Assembly (NCBI GenBank): GCA_963753725.1
Contig: CAVWDI010000017.1
Location: forward strand, 1-64,000
Direction of reading: 5' to 3'
Length of the DNA stretch: 64,000 bases
Origin: CAVWDI01 sp963753725
GTDB lineage: Bacteria > Chloroflexota > Anaerolineae > Anaerolineales > UBA4823
Within the stretch, counting starts at the first letter, position 1. Each line of letters starts with the position of its first letter. Shown piece by piece: positions 28,101 to 37,804 of the stretch. The translations under genes and the position numbers were made by a program. The notes under the pieces were generated by a model. That model did no database searches. It was not told where the DNA came from and saw only the letters and a list, made by a program, of their open reading frames with translations.

Positions 28101-29214
28101 ACACTGGCCATGTGAATGAGTCCACCACCAGTTGGTCGGCAACGCTAAATGTGAAGCCGCTCGGCCAGTTAGCCTGCGCTTCGAAGACAATCAAAACATC
28201 GTCGCTTCCGCTCCAGTTCTGCTCAACTTCGATGAAATAATTTGGCGCACCAGAGGGCGGGGGAGCAGCCCCCATCCAGTTGGAAGGCAGCATGCCGCCA
28301 TAAAAAGGATTAACCCCGAATAGATCGATATACTGGAAAGTTGCCGGTAGCCCTGAGAGCATATTTGCTCTATCGAAAACCCATACACCGGTGCCTAGAA
28401 AGAAGCTGGTAAACTGGTGCGCCATCATATAGTAACCATCCGGCCACACACCGAACTTGGGATAGTCAGGGAATTTTGTCCCATGCACTGGGAAAGAGTA
28501 GGGGTACCAATCCGCTGGAATATTTGTTGGATCGGGACCTTTCGAGATAGCGATGCACTCGTAATATGGCGGTGATGGGGGAGAAGTAAACTGGGTTAAT
28601 AACCAACGATCATATTGTTGGTCATAAAGCACTACCGGATCGCCGAGAGCATGGTCATAACATGGATCTCCTGGTGGCCACAGCGCATTCATACCAAAAT
28701 TGTACAACTGTGTTCCTGTTTTATCCCACACACGCACCCAGGCGCCTGTTATGCCGTGGTTTACGATCTGCACGTAATGGTTGGGTCCCACCTGTCCATC
28801 TGTGTCTGGAGGCAGGACCCCTGCGCCGGTATTAGCGATGGACATGCCTTCCCAATTTGACGTTGTGGCGGGCATCGAGCTCGTAGTAATCTGGGTTTGA
28901 ACCGACTTTTCAAGCGCTTCCGGACTGGTTTCCGTACTTCCAAATTTGGGTACGGGTAATGTACCGGGATGCTCTATCGGGATATCAAACTCACCCTCAA
29001 CCTTTTTCAAAGCAAGTTGTTCAATTGATGGCGCGGGAGGCAATCCGTTTGTATCAGCAGGGTAAAAAGGTCCTTTTACGATGCTTTCGCTGGCAATGGA
29101 TACCTGTTCCATCTGGGGTTGTTGATTTGGATCAATCCCTGCAAGTCCATCAATTAAAGAGATCGGGCTGAGAAGAAACACTAAGATGCATAACAAAGGC
29201 AGTGCTTTTAGCAT
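25162..29214 (-). CDS. Large secreted multi-domain surface protein
   Basis: About 1350 residues from the ATG at 29214, chosen because it begins directly with a signal peptide (MLKALPLLCILVFLLSP). The order is an N-terminal ~450-residue beta-rich region with Trp/Tyr-rich blade-like segments, then three carboxypeptidase-regulatory-like beta sandwiches (NGIVTDASTSNPINGAT, LSGVITDATTNWSLYAEV, GNVYDENTSEALSGAEV), a BACON/IG-like stretch, an NHL/SMP-type propeller (SPWGIAYDSVNESIWV), and two further IG-like domains. No peptidase or glycosidase active site is seen. It ends in ISFPLAYK, like the tails of two other surface proteins here. Role is probably binding or adhesion (inference). It is the longest intact frame in the window. 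Confidence 0.8.
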   Translation of the reverse strand: MLKALPLLCILVFLLSPISLIDGLAGIDPNQQPQMEQVSIASESIVKGPFYPADTNGLPPAPSIEQLALKKVEGEFDIPIEHPGTLPVPKFGSTETSPEALEKSVQTQITTSSMPATTSNWEGMSIANTGAGVLPPDTDGQVGPNHYVQIVNHGITGAWVRVWDKTGTQLYNFGMNALWPPGDPCYDHALGDPVVLYDQQYDRWLLTQFTSPPSPPYYECIAISKGPDPTNIPADWYPYSFPVHGTKFPDYPKFGVWPDGYYMMAHQFTSFFLGTGVWVFDRANMLSGLPATFQYIDLFGVNPFYGGMLPSNWMGAAPPPSGAPNYFIEVEQNWSGSDDVLIVFEAQANWPSGFTFSVADQLVVDSFTWPVCSATRGRCIHQPDSGPQLEALSDRLMMHAWYRNFGTFEVIVANHTVNVGSNRAGIRWYEIRKNSGSSNWFIYQQGTYAPDTDHRWMGSLAMDQAGNIALGYSVSSENVYPSIRYSGRLASDPLGTLPQGEGTIINGSGVQTYSNSPRWGDYSAMSVDPIDDCTFWYTQEYIQTTGSAPWQTRVASFKFPNCSAEPNGLINGIVTDASTSNPINGATISAIGASSGDTFNTVTAADGSYSLILPVDTYTTEASKFGYGMLSTAGLAVTVGGTVTQDFILNPVPMVTLSGVITDATTNWSLYAEVQISNAPLDAVWSNPVSGHYEFQVPDNNSYDLRVNTFIPGYLTKDDFAAVNGSTIKDIELLADLTTCEAPGYESSPCSPQAGGLVVGNVYDENTSEALSGAEVSNEDLFTTTTKNTPQDEEIDDGFFTIFSPEGNKTFISTKSGGYGGDNKNISVIGGDTVNQNFQLPAALLTAVPESLEVSLTQGLSTTLPLNIQNTGGLAVGYSLFELSAGFIPIGPYQNPQHIIKRHKQGYKTTENLELPDPPSADTLTAGNVLQSWTPTLLSPWGIAYDSVNESIWVSSPHANWFGDDKINQFSTTGTPTGREYPHSLPHTNGPADLAFNWLTGNIWIMNTNSSISNCIYEINPSSGYTGNSVCPGGGTGFAISQRGLAYDPASDTYFAGGWNDLSIHRFSADGTMLSSFNVGLAIAGLAYNPHTEHLFVMVNADPNPIYILDTADDYNLVGQFNISQDFGAHSGSGLEFDCDGNLWAVDQQTGLVYKIESGESVADMCAIDVPWLDEDPTSGTVNSLAATQIVVSFDTGLPEVDQPGEYYARIKVDDDTPYGPLYVPVSMTVDVPQYGVIIQPDGADSGLPGTTMTYSLLVTNTSNGLPDNFDIFITGNSWKTTSPPNTGVMAPNESRKINISVEIPLVANIGDEDTAQVTFVSRGDSSKSGNAVLKTIVNGYKISFPLAYK

Positions 29215-29405
29215 AACAAATCCATTATCCAATATATTGATATTAGAGAAATCAATCAATTTAACAACGAAGATTATTTGTCGAAAAACTTCGTATCTAT
29301 TTTATCAAGTAAACGTGATGCATGAAATTGTTACTAACTCTTTTCTTTTAACAATGGTGCTTATTTAAAGACATCAGTGATAACCCTCACCTATTTGTTT
29401 ATCTA

Positions 29406-30864
29406 TTAAAACCAAACCTCGTTTAATGGAACGAATGAATAATTTTCGTGGAGCAGTTCTAGATACCTGTTTTCTATTACGATTGGTTTTGATCCAAAAG
29501 TGTTTTCAATGTAATCCCAGCAATTATCGATTTCCCCATGATCATAGGTGCGCGGTTTCGAGTTGCATTCTATGATTTGGAGGTCCGTTCTTTGTGAGTG
29601 TGTCTTTTGAAAATAAAGCAGGGTGGTAATTACTGACCAATTTCCAAGGACTATTGCATTATCAGGGATTAACTCAAACGCTTCGTTCGAAAATCTCTCG
29701 GCTCAATTCCTTTCCTTACGATTTAGTTTCTCCGCGTACTGGGATTGGAAGGGATATAAAATGATTAATAGTATGCATGTAACTAAACCTATTCGATATA
29801 AGTAACCGGGAGATTTACCTATCTTGTGATACAAAAAATCAAAACCGTAGGCAATCCAGATCGTTAAAATATAATATGTGGGCGCGACCATTACCAAATA
29901 ATCTCTGACAGGGTAATAAGTGAAATAACCCAGATTTATTACACACATTGAAAGCATAAAAAGAGCTATGTCACGATCTCTTCGCCACTGGTTGTATATA
30001 CCCAAAATAACGAATATGATTCCGAAATATAAAAGGTTTTTAAAAATTATTTGTGCATGCTGGATCGTACGGGCGTAATAGAATTCACCGTCCCGAATTG
30101 ATAATGTCCCATATTGGTACCCTGAAAAGTATTTTATGGCTCCAGCGAATGAGGTGGGTAGGTATTGTGTTCCCAGGGGAGGTATAGAAAATGATCGAAT
30201 AATTGAAAATGAAAGGATCAGGATTCCTATAGCTCCTAATGTAAGCAAGTAAAAAGTTAAGTTTTGTAATCTCTTATCCTTTTGCAGGTAAATAAAGAGT
30301 ACAAAAGCCGGCAATAACAATAAATTCCCCAAATTTGTGCCTAAACTTATTCCAAATAAGCATGCTGATAACAGTAAAAAGATGGTTTTTAATTTTCTTT
30401 TCCAGATGATTATCAAGTAGATTGAAATCACAAGGAAGAGCATATTCACGTTATATATTTCCGTGATTATGGCGGTGTTCCAGATATTTGGAATGAAGGC
30501 ATATATAAACGGTACCAAAAAACTGAAAATAAGATTGTTAGTCAATTCCAAGATGGTCAGACACAATACACAAATTGTTAGACTTGTGCACACAGCGCTT
30601 AGAAACGTGGTGGCATGCACAGGTTCTTTGAATAAACCAATAAGGAAATATCCCAGCATTGTATGGATTGGATAACCCGGCGGGTGGGTGACGCCGAGTT
30701 GGAAGGCTTGTAATGCCAGTTCAGCCGAGTCACTCCATCCAATGTCGGTGGTAAGCGTGTTTAAAGTAGATAAAAAAAGTAAGTGTAAATGCGAAAATAA
30801 CCAGGACGATCTTGATGAGTGCTGGTGGGATTTGGAGTTTAGAGGAGGACAGGAATGAATTCAA
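29406..30864 (-). pseudogene. DUF2723-type membrane protein (protein O-mannosyltransferase-like), broken twice
   Basis: Polytopic protein with about ten helices. The opening SDSAELALQAFQLGVTHPPG followed by YPIHTMLGY is the hallmark of DUF2723, a GT-C-like family thought to glycosylate lipids or surface proteins. The acidic-rich first loop and TM pattern agree. Two lesions are present: an extra base in A7 at 30772-30778, and an in-frame TGA at 29705-29703 (KERN-stop-AERFSNEA). After this stop, 99 more codons of sensible sequence (LIPDNAIVLGNWSVITTLLY) run to a TAA at 29406. Restored length is about 485 codons. The start is probably TTG at 30864 (uncertain). It lies among surface proteins it could modify. 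Confidence 0.75.
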
Positions 30865-30986
30865 AGTTAAATTTTGTGAGTTGTTAATATTTCGAGAAAA
30901 CTATTATAAAGGCTGAACTGGATAATTTTACTCTGAATGTTGGTATAGAAACTGCACCCAATTCAGGAAAGAAATAAAAAAGCCAC

Positions 30987-33085
30987 ATGTTCAGTAATAC
31001 AAAATTTCAACTTCTATCGCTTTCAACACTTATTATATTGATCACAGCATTATTCTGGCTGCTGCCGGCGCTTTTCCCATTTGAAAATACACGTGGGAAC
31101 TCATCTTCATTTCTAACGGACTCTTTCGATCGTTTTGGAAAACGTGATCGTACTCAAATTGGAGAACATGAGAGTATTGATGTGGTCATCCGCTATTTAG
31201 ATCCCAAGGGTTATAAGCGGTTAGTAAAAAAGCCGAATGTTACGTTTATTAAAGTGCATTTTGATTCCCTCGATCTGCTGCCTGGGGATTATGTCATTGT
31301 AGCGGATCCATTACATCAGCAGGAGTATACCTATCCAGGTGTTTCCGATTTTACAACCGACGCAGGACCTGGATTCTGGGCATTAACCATTTTCGGTAGC
31401 GCAGCTGAAATCGAACTGCACACGCGCTGATTCGGATCAAGAGCTTCGAAATCTTGACATCGATACTTATGGCGTTTTCATCGACAAGTACGCTAGGGGA
31501 TACTCAATGTTTGAAATTCAGGACTTTTCTTATCTGCCTGAATCTGTATGTGGTTCTGATCAGAGGTTGGATGCGGCATGTTATCAGGACAGCCATTCTG
31601 TCGAGTTTGGAAAATCTAACGCAGTCGCTATGCATGTTTATAATGGTCTCGGTTGGTGCAGCGCCTGGCGGGTAGGACCGGGTAATCACATGTTTACAAA
31701 TGAACATTGCATAACAAACCAGGCTGAGTTGATGGCATCTGAATTCTGGTTTGGTCACCAACGCCTGGAGTGCGGCAGCGGAACCACTCAGCTTCCAACG
31801 ATTGTAACCGGGAGGACACTGCTGGAAGATGACTATATGAAAGATTTTGCACTATTTACGATAAATGAATTCAAATCTAATTGGTGATTTCGGCTGGTTG
31901 GAAATTGACGACCGGGTACCAGTACAGGACGAAGAAATTTATATACCTCAGCAGCCGGGCGGCTTGTCTCCAAATGATCAGCGAAAAGTAATAGCGATCA
32001 GTAGCGACATGAACAGTGAGAATGTCTGTCGTATTGATAAAACAATTGTAGACGGTCGTTGGTTAAACACGGACACAGGTTATATGTGCGATACCTCACC
32101 AGGCGCTTCGGGATCACCTGTTTTGGCAAGATCATCAAATGCAGTATTATCCCTGCATCATTTGGGCGGGTGCCGCAACCAGGGTGTCAGGATGAACCAG
32201 ATTTGGCCGTTGGTGGCGGCGCATCTAACGCCGGTTCCTGATTTAATTTCAGTTTCCATACCAGAAAAAGTTGAAGTTGGCAGCGTTTTCCCTGTTCTAA
32301 TCGAAGCTCGGAATAAAAAACGCGCCTTCACCGGAAGGGATTATCAATGTCTCAATCCGTTACAGCGAGGACAGCCACGACCTATCTATTACCGATGTGA
32401 GTGCTGCATGGGCGGACGAGCTGGAGTTATTTGAACCCGGACAGGGACTACGCTTAGATAAAGACTGTCAAGAAATACCAGGCGGCGCTCTGGATCACTT
32501 GATTGAAGCGTACGATATGGATTGGGAGGTAGGCGAAAGACATCAACTCACTTTTAATGTGACCCCTCATCAAGCTGGTACCCTCTGGTTGCGGGTGAGG
32601 AATACCATGAAGGATCTCAGAGCAGGTTGTCTTTATCACAATGACGCTTCCTTGAACCCAAACGTGGATTTCCTCGATATTGATCAGAGTGGGTGGGATG
32701 TGATTCGATTGGAAATTGAAGTCGACCCTGCATCTTTGACAGCTCCAAGCAAAATCGCGAATCCATCTCCCGCAGATGGATCAATGGATGTTCCGATTAA
32801 TTCAGTATTGTCCTGGGATTTTGAAGACTAAGATATGAAGGATCAGATAACTTATGATGTTTATCTAAATGAAGATGAATCCCCGTATAATAGTTTAATT
32901 TGCGTGGATACTCCAAAACCTGAATGCGATCCGGGTATCTTGAAAACTGATACGCAGTATAAATGGTATGTGACTGCCACAGATAGCGGTAGGAATTCAA
33001 TCCAAGCGGTAACTGGAGTTTCACAACCGGGATTGCCAGTGAGACACCAGGTCTTTATTTGCCTTTTGTGTTTTCCAACCAGTAA
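30987..33085 (+). pseudogene. Secreted trypsin-like (S1 family) serine protease, multiply broken
   Basis: A signal anchor (LSTLIILITALFWLLPALF) starts the gene. Across several frames a chymotrypsin-fold protease can be read: His in MFTNEHCI, Asp in MKDFALFTI, Ser in SPGASGSPVL, with SLHHLGGCRNQGV after it. IG-like domains follow, and the last frame ends in LYLPFVFSNQ. Lesions are frame changes near 31405-31430, 31865-31885, 32340 and 33018, and an in-frame TAA at 32829-32831 (DFED-stop-DMKDQ). The catalytic residues themselves are all retained. Five lesions in 2.1 kb is far above the rest of the window, so real decay seems more likely than sequence error. Confidence 0.75.
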
Positions 33086-33190
33086 GCTGGCTAACAGAAA
33101 TTTCCTGGATCACTTTCGGATTATTACTATCCCTTTCAACTGTGATTGGAAATTTCTTAAACGGGTCTTACCTGAAGTAATTCTAATTCT

Positions 33191-34781
33191 TTAAGGGTTG
33201 CTGCTGTTCACAAGCGGCAGGTAATATTCCTCCTGGTTTTCTTGGCAGCCTTCGATCTTTATTGTATGCGTTGTGGAGACTGCTGAACCGCACGAATTAT
33301 TTACCTCCACGGACACCTCGTAATCAGCGCAGTCTTCATAGGCATGCACAGCAGGATTTCCCGAACCAGTGCTGCTGCCGTCGCCAAAATCCCAATTGTA
33401 TGTGAAAGGTTCCAGACCTTTACCAACGATGGCTTCAAATTTTACTTCTGCATCCACCTGAGCGGTATCGGGAGCTGTAATTTCTATTTCATGCGGCTTG
33501 CAGTTATATGTTTGGTTAAACACGTTTACTTGCAGCGGGTTGTCCTTGTAACTCTGGTATGTCGCACCAACATTCGGTTGCGAAGCTGGCAGGATGTAAT
33601 TTCCCATCTTGAAGGCCAGTTCCCCGGAAGGATCAGTAACAAACATCCCCGCATCACCGTATGATTTTTTATCCCCTGTATCCTCGCTGGCCGAGTTTAA
33701 ATCATCCTTGTAATAATTAGAAATACTCCCGCTGCCTAGGTTGAGATCGATCAACTGCACAAAACTTCCCAATCCCCCGCTGATCTGGGACCAGGTTTTT
33801 GTCGGGGTGGTTGGAATTGAATCATTTAATCCGTTTACAGTAACTCCGTCAGGGGTGTTCGGATCGTAATAAGTTGTTGGAGCCATTCCTGAATTGGTAG
33901 TGTCTAGCAGGTCAAAAGAAACACGAACGGAATTGATCTTAAATCCCGATCCACAGATTGGTATATCCAGACTGTCTATATCTAAACCTACATCGATATT
34001 GAACAGGGAATGATACGACCAAATGCTGGCAAGTGTATCCCCACCTCCCACGCGTACTGGTCCATCAATATTGGGGGTTATGTCCGGTATTTGTGATAAT
34101 AATAATTCAATTTCTTCATTAAGATTTAATTGGGAGAATTATACATGTAGCACTGACTCGGAATTTGCTGCGATCGAATATATCCACAGCGTTTCCATTA
34201 ACTTCTAGGTAATCGATACCAAAGAAGTCGGTAGTGTTGAGGCCCACTTTATAGGTTCCACCCGTGATGCGCTGGTTTGTAGGGTTCCAGTTTACATAAT
34301 CAGTAGACGGCGGTGTGAGTGTAGAAGAACGATATATGTAAATCCATCCCTGGTCCGTTGTGTTGAGAGGGTTAGTGACGTTTACCTGGTAGCGCGAGTA
34401 TTGTTGAGAATCGGTATCACTGATCCATTGCGTTAGATCAACCTTTTCTCCACTATCCATGGACATGAAGACCAGTTCGTCATTCCCATCCAACAGCCCG
34501 TCTTCTGGAGCGTATTCCCCGTCGCTGTCGATCTCGTCGATTTGTAACGGGATTGCTTTCCAACTCCCATCGTGATAACCGTATCCAAACATATCTGATA
34601 TATCCACACTATTAAATAAAGGTAGTTGGCTGCCGGTAATAATCACTGGCTCCAAATCCCTTGTGAGCCCACTTACGGCAGCAGGTTCAGCACTCTTTAC
34701 ACCCGCAGTGGGATTGTTCAAAAGGACCAGAGCAATCGTGAACAAGCTGACGATTATGATGATTGGCTTTAACTTATTCAT
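33191..34781 (-). pseudogene. Secreted PKD-domain surface protein, one-base insertion
   Basis: Begins at the ATG at 34781 with a signal peptide (IIIIVSLFTIALVLL). The first half (QIDEIDSDGEYAPEDG, GNDELVFMSMDSGE) resembles N-terminal parts of secreted peptidase-associated proteins; no active site is seen. A PKD domain near the C-terminus is clear (YNWDFGDGSSTGSG, HAYEDCADYEV). It ends in EEYYLPLVNSSNP, a tail shared in pattern with two neighbours. The frame breaks in a CCC run near 34130-34136; dropping one base links RSKFRVSATCIIL to NLNEEIELLLSQIP. Restored length is about 529 residues. Confidence 0.75.
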
Positions 34782-34861
34782 TTGTTGGCCATCCACTTTA
34801 AAAAATATTTTCTATTGGGTTACAACCAGAGGTTAATTATATGAAGGTTAAAAAAAAAGTC

Positions 34862-34905
34862 CTATCTGGATAGAGTAGTTGGGATACAATACCTATGCCA
34901 GATAG
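34862..34905. repeat. Inverted repeat in a divergent promoter region
   Basis: CTATCTGG (34862-34869) and CCAGATAG (34898-34905) are perfect inverted 8-mers 28 bases apart, between two divergently transcribed surface-protein genes. It could be an operator for a dimeric regulator or chance; an A9 tract lies beside it. Confidence 0.35.
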
Positions 34906-34983
34906 ATCGACATTTTTAGCATTAATATCTCGAAAATATGTATACAATCATTTTACTGAATAGCTGGTGACCTCTCAGCATAA

Positions 34984-35499
34984 ATGGAATGGATTAGTGG
35001 AGGTACAGTTTTGAGTAAAAGTAATTTGAAAGTTTTATATCTGGTGTTGGTTCTTTTTACTGTCTCTTTAGCCTACAAAACGCTGACGGAAAATGAGATG
35101 ATAGCAAAGCCTACTCTCGTTCCGACACCTCCGACAGATGTATTACCATCCCCAATTTCTCGAAAGCAAATTGAACCTGATGTTGCGCTAGAAGGAGCAA
35201 GTGAGGCTGCCGGTATCGAGGGCGAGTTTCCTCTGCCTGAGGATGTTCAAAACTTTATACGACAGAGTGAAGATGGGATCAATTTTCAGACAGGAATGAC
35301 GTAGGACGAAGCGGTTGATTATTATCCGGACGCGTTCAATGCACAAGGGCTATCTGAGCGGTACCTGCTCACAGTAATCGAAGAAGATGTATTCAGTTTA
35401 GTATTCGACGGCGCTCCGAATGGCAGGGCTGTGGTCGTTCAAGGAGTGCGTCTTGACAATGGAGTAGTAAATATCAATATACGTTATGATGACAATTAA
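34984..35499 (+). pseudogene. Membrane-anchored hypothetical protein with premature TAG
   Basis: An N-terminal transmembrane segment (LKVLYLVLVLFTVSLAY) is followed by a Pro/Thr linker (PTLVPTPPTDVLPSP) and a small domain. An in-frame TAG at 35302-35304 (GMT-stop-DEAVDYY) is followed by 65 more codons in the same frame with normal protein character (LVFDGAPNGRAVVVQGV), ending at 35499. A single C-to-T change of CAG would create the stop. No family recognised. Confidence 0.6.
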
Positions 35500-35812
35500 G
35501 CTTTCAATTTCCTTCGGGAAAATCCGATACTGTACCTTCAAATTTGATTGAGAATCGGTAAAATTCAGCCTGTAAACCATGTAAATTCAAGCCAGGTTAG
35601 ATTTAATGACTGATGTGGTATAGGTGGAGAGCCAGACCTTAAATAAATTCATTTTTCGAAAGTTAATCAAAGGTAATAATTGACCCAAAATTCAATTTTT
35701 TGTATTCAAATTCCAGCCTATCTTGGGATGAATACAGAAGGAAAACCATAAAATCCACATGCTCATCCATTTACCATTGAAAAATATCTAATGCAGTTTT
35801 TTCTCCATATTC
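35500..35812. other. Intergenic stretch, nothing recognised
   Basis: About 310 bases, AT-rich, between the broken hypothetical gene and the methyltransferase gene. I find no gene, hairpin terminator or clear promoter in it. Confidence 0.5.
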
Positions 35813-37018
35813 ATGGGATTAATTCGGGTATCAAATAAAAAACCAATCCACCTTCAACTTCAGCGTGATCTCATCCGCACGATAAAGCGCGGGCACAGCT
35901 GGGTTTATAAGGATGCTCTGCGAGAATTACCACAGACTGAACCGGGTGTTTCAGCTGTCCTGCACGATAACCGGGGAGGGCGTGAAATCGGGCGTGGTTT
36001 TTATGATCCTCAAGGGAGTATTGCTTTGAGAATCTGTACCACCCGACGTGGTGAAGAACTGAGCGATGCCTGGGGAGTGGGTCAAATGCAGCGCGCAATT
36101 TCCTTACGGGAGCAATTATTTGACCAAAATACGACTGCATACCGCTTGTTCAACGGAGAAGGTGACGGATTGCCTGGAATGGTATGCGATCGCTATGCGG
36201 ATGCCGCCGTGCTCAGTTTTGACGGCGAATCTGCCAGAAATTTTTGGTATCCTGAGGGCATTGCACAGTGGTTGATAAAAATTCTGGGGTTGAGTTATGT
36301 GTATGAACGCAGCCGAGGTCACACCGACTCAAGCGGGCGTGTGTTATTTGGTTCTGACTCAGGGACTCCCGTGCATTTTAAAGAACATGGGCTTCGATTT
36401 ACAGCGGATCTCATATACGGCCAGAAGACGGGTTTCTTTCTTGACCAACGTGAAAATCGCCTGCGAGTTCAACAATATGTTTCAGGAAAACGGGTACTGA
36501 ACATGTTCGGATACACAGGTGGTTTTTCTGTTTACGCTGGGATTGGAGGAGCCGATCATGTAACAACCGTCAATTCAGCCCAACCCGCTCTGTATGTCGC
36601 GGAAGATCACTGGAAACTGAATGGTCTCCCGGCTGAAAATCATGATGTAATTTGCGCGGATGCATTCGAATTCTTGAATGATGCGGTTAGGGATCGAAGA
36701 AAATGGGATACGGTTATCCTTGACCCACCTTCATTTGCCCATACTAAAGAAGCCTTACCGAAGGCTTTGAATGCCTACAAATCATTAATCGCATCTGGAG
36801 CTTCGATTACCAAAACTGATGGCATCCTGGCGGTGAGCTCTTGCTCCAGTCATGTTAGTCAAGATGATTTCATGGCCATATGCCAGGAAGGCTTATCAAA
36901 AGCCCGGAAACAAGCAAGAATACTGGGGGTATATTCGCAACCTCCAGACCATCCAGTACCGTTGGCCATGCCGGAATTCCGATATTTGAAGTTCATTATC
37001 ATGCGGGTGCATGATTAG
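35813..37018 (+). CDS. Class I SAM-dependent rRNA methyltransferase, RlmI-like
   Basis: 401 residues. The N-terminal PUA-like domain (RTIKRGHSWVYKDAL) and the middle RlmI-type domain (LFNGEGDGLPGMVCDRY, RENRLRVQ) precede a Rossmann methyltransferase core (VLNMFGYTGGFSVYAG, DTVILDPPSFAH, AVSSCSSHV). This is the layout of RlmI, which makes m5C in 23S rRNA; the catalytic Cys lies in SSCSSH. E. coli RlmI is of similar length. It is flanked by unrelated surface-protein genes. Confidence 0.9.
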   Translation: MGLIRVSNKKPIHLQLQRDLIRTIKRGHSWVYKDALRELPQTEPGVSAVLHDNRGGREIGRGFYDPQGSIALRICTTRRGEELSDAWGVGQMQRAISLREQLFDQNTTAYRLFNGEGDGLPGMVCDRYADAAVLSFDGESARNFWYPEGIAQWLIKILGLSYVYERSRGHTDSSGRVLFGSDSGTPVHFKEHGLRFTADLIYGQKTGFFLDQRENRLRVQQYVSGKRVLNMFGYTGGFSVYAGIGGADHVTTVNSAQPALYVAEDHWKLNGLPAENHDVICADAFEFLNDAVRDRRKWDTVILDPPSFAHTKEALPKALNAYKSLIASGASITKTDGILAVSSCSSHVSQDDFMAICQEGLSKARKQARILGVYSQPPDHPVPLAMPEFRYLKFIIMRVHD

Positions 37019-37102
37019 CTAGATTTTAATCGGACACCGCCGGAATACCTGCTTATTATTTTTTTCAGTGACGTAATATTTTATTTTTTTGGGGATGTAT
37101 TA

Positions 37103-37804
37103 TTAAGAATTCGGAAGGATCTTATTAATCACAATTTGTGCCCACAACTGGTACATTTTCCCGGATAGGTGCAAACCATCCTGAGCCACCAGGGTTGTAT
37201 TTTTAAGAACTTCACGCGATAGAGGGGTGACATCCACATAAAGTGCTCCGGCAGCTTCCGTTTCTTCACGGTTTATCTTATTGAATAAATCGATTTCTCT
37301 GCTTATCCGATCTCGATCCATACCCCTTGCGAAGGGAGTCATACCCCAATCCGGTATTGAAAGCACAATTACCCGCTCTGGTCTGTCCCCGGAGTAATTT
37401 ATAGCTATCTGAAGCAATTCCTTGAATTCGTTTTGATATCCGTTGATGTCATCACCCCGAAATTGATTGTTGACCCCGATGAGTAGGGTAACGAAATCAA
37501 AAGTCCGATTAATTTCTGAGGACCTAATCCCGGAAAGCAGTTCACCTGTGGTCCATCCGTTTTGTGCAATGATTGTAGGGTCTATGACCTCGAACCCTTG
37601 CTTACGCAGTTGGTCAGCCATTTGGGTTGGAAAACGCTGATCGGTCTGTACACTGGTCCCAATGGTGTAAGAATCTCCCAGAGATAGTAATCTTATAGGT
37701 CCGGGTCCGGTTTCGGGATTGAGTTTTGGATATTTCATAGTCGTGCAGCCAGAAAGTAATATTGATATGAACGACAAGATAATAGTTGGCTTTAGTAATT
37801 CCAA
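37103..37804 (-). CDS. SGNH/GDSL-family hydrolase, lipoprotein
   Basis: 233 residues, TTG start. The signal sequence ends in lipobox LSGC, so the enzyme should be lipid-anchored. Block I is LLSLGDSYTIGT (catalytic Ser), block III is LIGVNNQFRG (Asn) and block V is DGLHLSG (Asp/His dyad). Members are esterases, lipases or acetyl-xylan esterases; the substrate is not deducible. No operon partner. Confidence 0.9.
   Translation of the reverse strand: MELLKPTIILSFISILLSGCTTMKYPKLNPETGPGPIRLLSLGDSYTIGTSVQTDQRFPTQMADQLRKQGFEVIDPTIIAQNGWTTGELLSGIRSSEINRTFDFVTLLIGVNNQFRGDDINGYQNEFKELLQIAINYSGDRPERVIVLSIPDWGMTPFARGMDRDRISREIDLFNKINREETEAAGALYVDVTPLSREVLKNTTLVAQDGLHLSGKMYQLWAQIVINKILPNS

Noticed and set aside
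34862..34905. Minus-strand terminator (inverted repeat followed by T9)
   Set aside because: There is no minus-strand gene upstream that would need it and the loop is 28 bases long.
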